A stretch of 8,377 bases of DNA from Pseudomonadota bacterium (GTDB lineage Bacteria; Pseudomonadota; Gammaproteobacteria; Burkholderiales; Burkholderiaceae_B), in assembly GCA_021793095.1 (NCBI GenBank), contig JAJYTK010000035.1, positions 1 to 8,377 on the forward strand, in the 5' to 3' direction. The notes under the pieces are model-generated. The model was not told the origin of the DNA and made no database searches. It saw nothing but the letters and a program-made list of their open reading frames with translations. The position numbers and the translations under genes are program-made. This document shows positions 6,595-8,377 of the stretch, in pieces (the first letter of the stretch is position 1; the number at the start of each line of letters is the position of its first letter).

Positions 6595-7598
6595 GGGCTT
6601 TCCTGTTGCTGTGCTTGCAAAGAGGTAATGGCAAGCACATTAAACACATCTTCTGCGCTGCATCCACGGGATAAGTCATTGGCTGGTTTGGCCAGCCCTT
6701 GTAACAGAGGGCCAATAGCCACTGCGCCACCGAGGCGCTCCGCGATTTTGTAGCCAATATTGCCTGCATTTAGGTCTGGGAAAATAAACACATTTGCCTG
6801 CCCAGCGACCGCTGAATCTTTGAGCTTGCGTTGTGCAATGTCGGGAATAATGGCGGCATCAAACTGTACATCGCCATCCACCGCCACATCAGGTAGTGCA
6901 GCGCGTACCCGCTCAGTTGCTTTAATGACCTTGGTGACCATGGGGTGTTGGGCGCTTTGGGCGGTGGAAAAGCTCAGCATGGCGACCTTGGGTGGCTCGG
7001 GCAATAGTTTTTGAGCGCTTTGTACGGCACCCGTCGCGATGGTTGCCAATTGAGCCTCATCAGGGTCTACCACCAGAGCACAATCCGAAAAGATAACAGC
7101 ACGCTGGCAGGGATGATGTGGTTTATCAAGAATCATCAGGAAAAAGCTCGATACCAGATCATGTCCGGGTGCGGTCCCGATGAGCTGCAGGGCAGTGCGC
7201 ACTACGTCAGCGGTACTGTATACGGCACCAGAAAGCACTCCTTGTGCTTTATTACAGTGAACCAGCATGTTGGCAAACACCAATGGATCATTAAGTTGTT
7301 CTTGGGCTTTCTCTACGGTCATTCCCCGGTGTTTGCGCCGTTGTACCAAGGCATCAACCAGAGCCGCGCGGTGCTCAGAGTGGTGCACATCCTCGATAGT
7401 CAGCTCATCAATGTTCAGTGCTAGACTGTGGGCAGTTGCTTGGATTTTTTCGGATTCACCCACCAGCGTGACGGCGGCTACCCCGGCTTGTTGCGCACGG
7501 ACAGCGGCTTGGAGCACACGAGGGTCATCTGCCTCAGCCAACGCAATCTGGGCAGGAGATTTCTTAGCGGCATCAATAATCTGGTTTAATATTTCCAT
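6591..7598 (-). CDS. pta: Phosphate acetyltransferase (short form)
   Basis: This 335-residue PTA/PTB-family enzyme interconverts acetyl phosphate plus CoA and acetyl-CoA plus phosphate in the cytoplasm. It is the short, catalytic-domain-only form, without the N-terminal regulatory domains of E. coli Pta. Diagnostic blocks are DGDVQFDAAI (about residue 240), VFIFPDLNAGNIGYKIAERL (about 271-290) and NDLSRGCSAED (307-317). In the last, Ser310, Arg311 and Asp317 match the catalytic Ser309/Arg310/Asp316 of Methanosarcina thermophila Pta. The start ATG 7598 has AAGGGA about five bases upstream. No acetate kinase gene is adjacent; instead the gene overlaps an exporter of the TauE/SafE family by 4 bases. 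In Xsc-based sulfonate degradation Pta acts in the acetyl-CoA-forming direction, and this fits that setting. A role in ordinary acetate metabolism is the main alternative. Phosphate butyryltransferase is less likely because the blocks are those of Pta. Confidence 0.94.
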   Translation of the reverse strand: MEILNQIIDAAKKSPAQIALAEADDPRVLQAAVRAQQAGVAAVTLVGESEKIQATAHSLALNIDELTIEDVHHSEHRAALVDALVQRRKHRGMTVEKAQEQLNDPLVFANMLVHCNKAQGVLSGAVYSTADVVRTALQLIGTAPGHDLVSSFFLMILDKPHHPCQRAVIFSDCALVVDPDEAQLATIATGAVQSAQKLLPEPPKVAMLSFSTAQSAQHPMVTKVIKATERVRAALPDVAVDGDVQFDAAIIPDIAQRKLKDSAVAGQANVFIFPDLNAGNIGYKIAERLGGAVAIGPLLQGLAKPANDLSRGCSAEDVFNVLAITSLQAQQQESP

Positions 7599-7646
7599 GG
7601 CTGTCCCTTATCTCATAAAATAGAATGTTTGGTCTCGTAAATAGTA

Positions 7647-7675
7647 AATTTATATGTTAAATGTAATACGGTCAA
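7647..7675 (-). promoter_or_regulatory. Candidate sigma-70 promoter of the pta-exporter operon
   Basis: On the minus strand TTGACC (7675-7670) matches five of six -35 bases. It is followed by TAAATT (7652-7647) at 17 bases, or by the better TATAAA (7654-7649) at a tight 15 bases. The start of transcription would fall roughly 40-45 bases before the pta ATG. The -35 overlaps the candidate iclR promoter on the other strand. Confidence 0.5.
7648..7662. promoter_or_regulatory. 15-bp palindrome over the pta -10 (candidate operator)
   Basis: ATTTA (7648-7652), spacer TATGT, TAAAT (7658-7662) form an inverted repeat covering the proposed pta -10 element. Its size suits an IclR-family dimer site, and the regulator gene is divergent and adjacent. 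The DNA is AT-rich, so such repeats occur by chance. Confidence 0.35.
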
Positions 7676-7700
7676 TAGTTTAGGTATATTCTGGTATTAT
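7672..7700 (+). promoter_or_regulatory. Candidate extended -10 promoter of the iclR-family gene
   Basis: TGGTATTAT (7692-7700) is an extended -10 (TGnTATTAT) with a weak -35 (TCAATA, 7672-7677) at 17 bases. It would start transcription near 7707, about 26 bases before the ATG. A GAGGGGG ribosome site at 7724-7730 precedes ATG 7733. Confidence 0.45.
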
Positions 7701-7732
7701 TAATTTTACTTACTGGGATTATTGAGGGGGCT

Positions 7733-8377
7733 ATGAATAAAGCAATAGAAGACGTTCCTTTTGAGCCGGTTAAAATCACGGGGGATACCCCCACCATGCG
7801 TTTATTTAGCTTGCTCGAGCAAATCGTGTCACAAGAGCGGCAGTTTTCTTTGCAGGATTTGGTGGACAGTACCGATCTACCTAAACCCACATTGCATCGT
7901 ATGCTGCAGCAGTTAGAGCAGGCCAGGATGCTGGTGCGTGATGCGGACGGCCGTCACTACTGCATTGGTGAGCGTTTACGTCGTTTTGCCGAAAACTTAT
8001 TACTCAATGACACCAAGCACGGTGCGCGCCATGCCGTTTTAAAAGCGCTGGTAGATGAGCTCGGCGAGAGCTGCAACCTGACTGCTTTATCGGGCAGTGA
8101 GGTCCTCTACCTAGACCGGGTCGAGACCGAGGCTCCCCTGCGCTTTTATCTGCGTCCAGGCTCACGTGTGCCAGTGCATTGTTCGGCCAGTGGCAAGGTG
8201 TTGCTGGCGCAAATGCCACCCGCACAGCGTCGTCGCCTACTTGCGCATGCGCCGATGGAGCAGTTCACGCCCAACACCATTCAGAGTCTCGATGAGCTCG
8301 AACAAGACTGCGAGCGTGTGCGCGAGCAAGGCTATGCCTTTGATAACGAGGAGTTCTTGCCTGGGCTCTTTTGCGTG
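7733..8377 (+). CDS. IclR-family transcriptional regulator (3' end missing)
   Basis: Starting at ATG 7733 the frame stays open for 215 codons to the window edge. IclR proteins are usually near 250-270 residues, so roughly 40-50 are missing. Residues about 20-85 form the winged helix-turn-helix domain (FSLQDLVDSTDLPKPTLHRM, then LVRDADGRHYCIGERL as the wing). Residues from about 110 onward form the effector-binding domain, with CNLTALSGSEVLYLDRVE, PVHCSASGKVLLA and GYAFDNEEF, all characteristic. A 20-residue N-terminal extension precedes the HTH. A GAGGGGG ribosome site supports the start. It is divergent from pta, so it probably controls pta and the exporter, and perhaps the TRAP operon, in response to a small catabolite. 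IclR-type regulators occur with several sulfonate clusters, but the effector here is unknown. It could equally act on genes beyond the right edge. Confidence 0.92.
   Translation, partial: MNKAIEDVPFEPVKITGDTPTMRLFSLLEQIVSQERQFSLQDLVDSTDLPKPTLHRMLQQLEQARMLVRDADGRHYCIGERLRRFAENLLLNDTKHGARHAVLKALVDELGESCNLTALSGSEVLYLDRVETEAPLRFYLRPGSRVPVHCSASGKVLLAQMPPAQRRRLLAHAPMEQFTPNTIQSLDELEQDCERVREQGYAFDNEEFLPGLFCV

Noticed and set aside
7011..7424. 137-codon plus-strand frame opposite pta
   Set aside because: Antisense to pta, whose catalytic motifs are intact; no family resemblance.
8004..8225. 73-codon minus-strand frame opposite the iclR-family gene
   Set aside because: Shadow of the regulator reading frame.
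1..8377. CRISPR, toxin-antitoxin, phage or IS elements
   Set aside because: No spaced direct repeats, transposase, integrase or paired small genes are present; composition is even across the genes.

Overview
The window reads as part of a mid-G+C (about half G+C by eye) proteobacterial chromosome, probably a beta- or gammaproteobacterium with an alphaproteobacterial-style solute uptake habit. The reasons are the tripartite TRAP transporter, strong Shine-Dalgarno sites, an ATGA-coupled operon and an IclR-type regulator. I cannot place it to genus. There are no rRNA, tRNA, IS, phage, CRISPR or defence genes. Gene density is high, and AT-rich DNA is confined to two divergent promoter regions.

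Layout: (1) 1-68 is the last 21 codons of an unidentified plus-strand gene, followed by a clear rho-independent terminator at about 180-210. (2) 299-3353 on the minus strand is a TRAP transporter operon, read dctQ, dctP, dctM, with a stable hairpin between dctP and dctM. (3) 3354-3739 is an AT-rich divergent regulatory region with several short palindromes. (4) 3740-5776 on the plus strand holds a COG0523/CobW-family GTPase metallochaperone followed 15 bases later by a YeiH/UPF0324-family membrane protein (putative sulfate exporter). (5) A convergent hairpin lies at 5786-5810. (6) 5833-7598 on the minus strand is a short-form phosphate acetyltransferase gene (pta) overlapping by 4 bases a TauE/SafE-family sulfite/anion exporter gene. 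(7) 7599-7732 is a divergent promoter region. (8) 7733 to the window end is an IclR-family regulator lacking its C-terminus.

How the genes may work together (inference): a TRAP importer, a Pta without an acetate kinase next to it, a TauE/SafE exporter translationally coupled to Pta, and a second putative sulfur-oxyanion exporter (YeiH type) are the accessory parts expected around sulfoacetaldehyde acetyltransferase (Xsc). Xsc turns C2 sulfonates (taurine, isethionate, sulfoacetate) into sulfite plus acetyl phosphate. Pta would make acetyl-CoA from acetyl phosphate, the exporters would remove sulfite or sulfate, and the TRAP system would import the sulfonate. Xsc itself is not visible here, so the pathway assignment depends on the flanking sequence. 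The COG0523 GTPase is the least expected member. I see no sign of a wholly new system. The most distinctive points are the GTPase-YeiH pairing, the two unrelated exporters side by side, and the regulatory palindromes.
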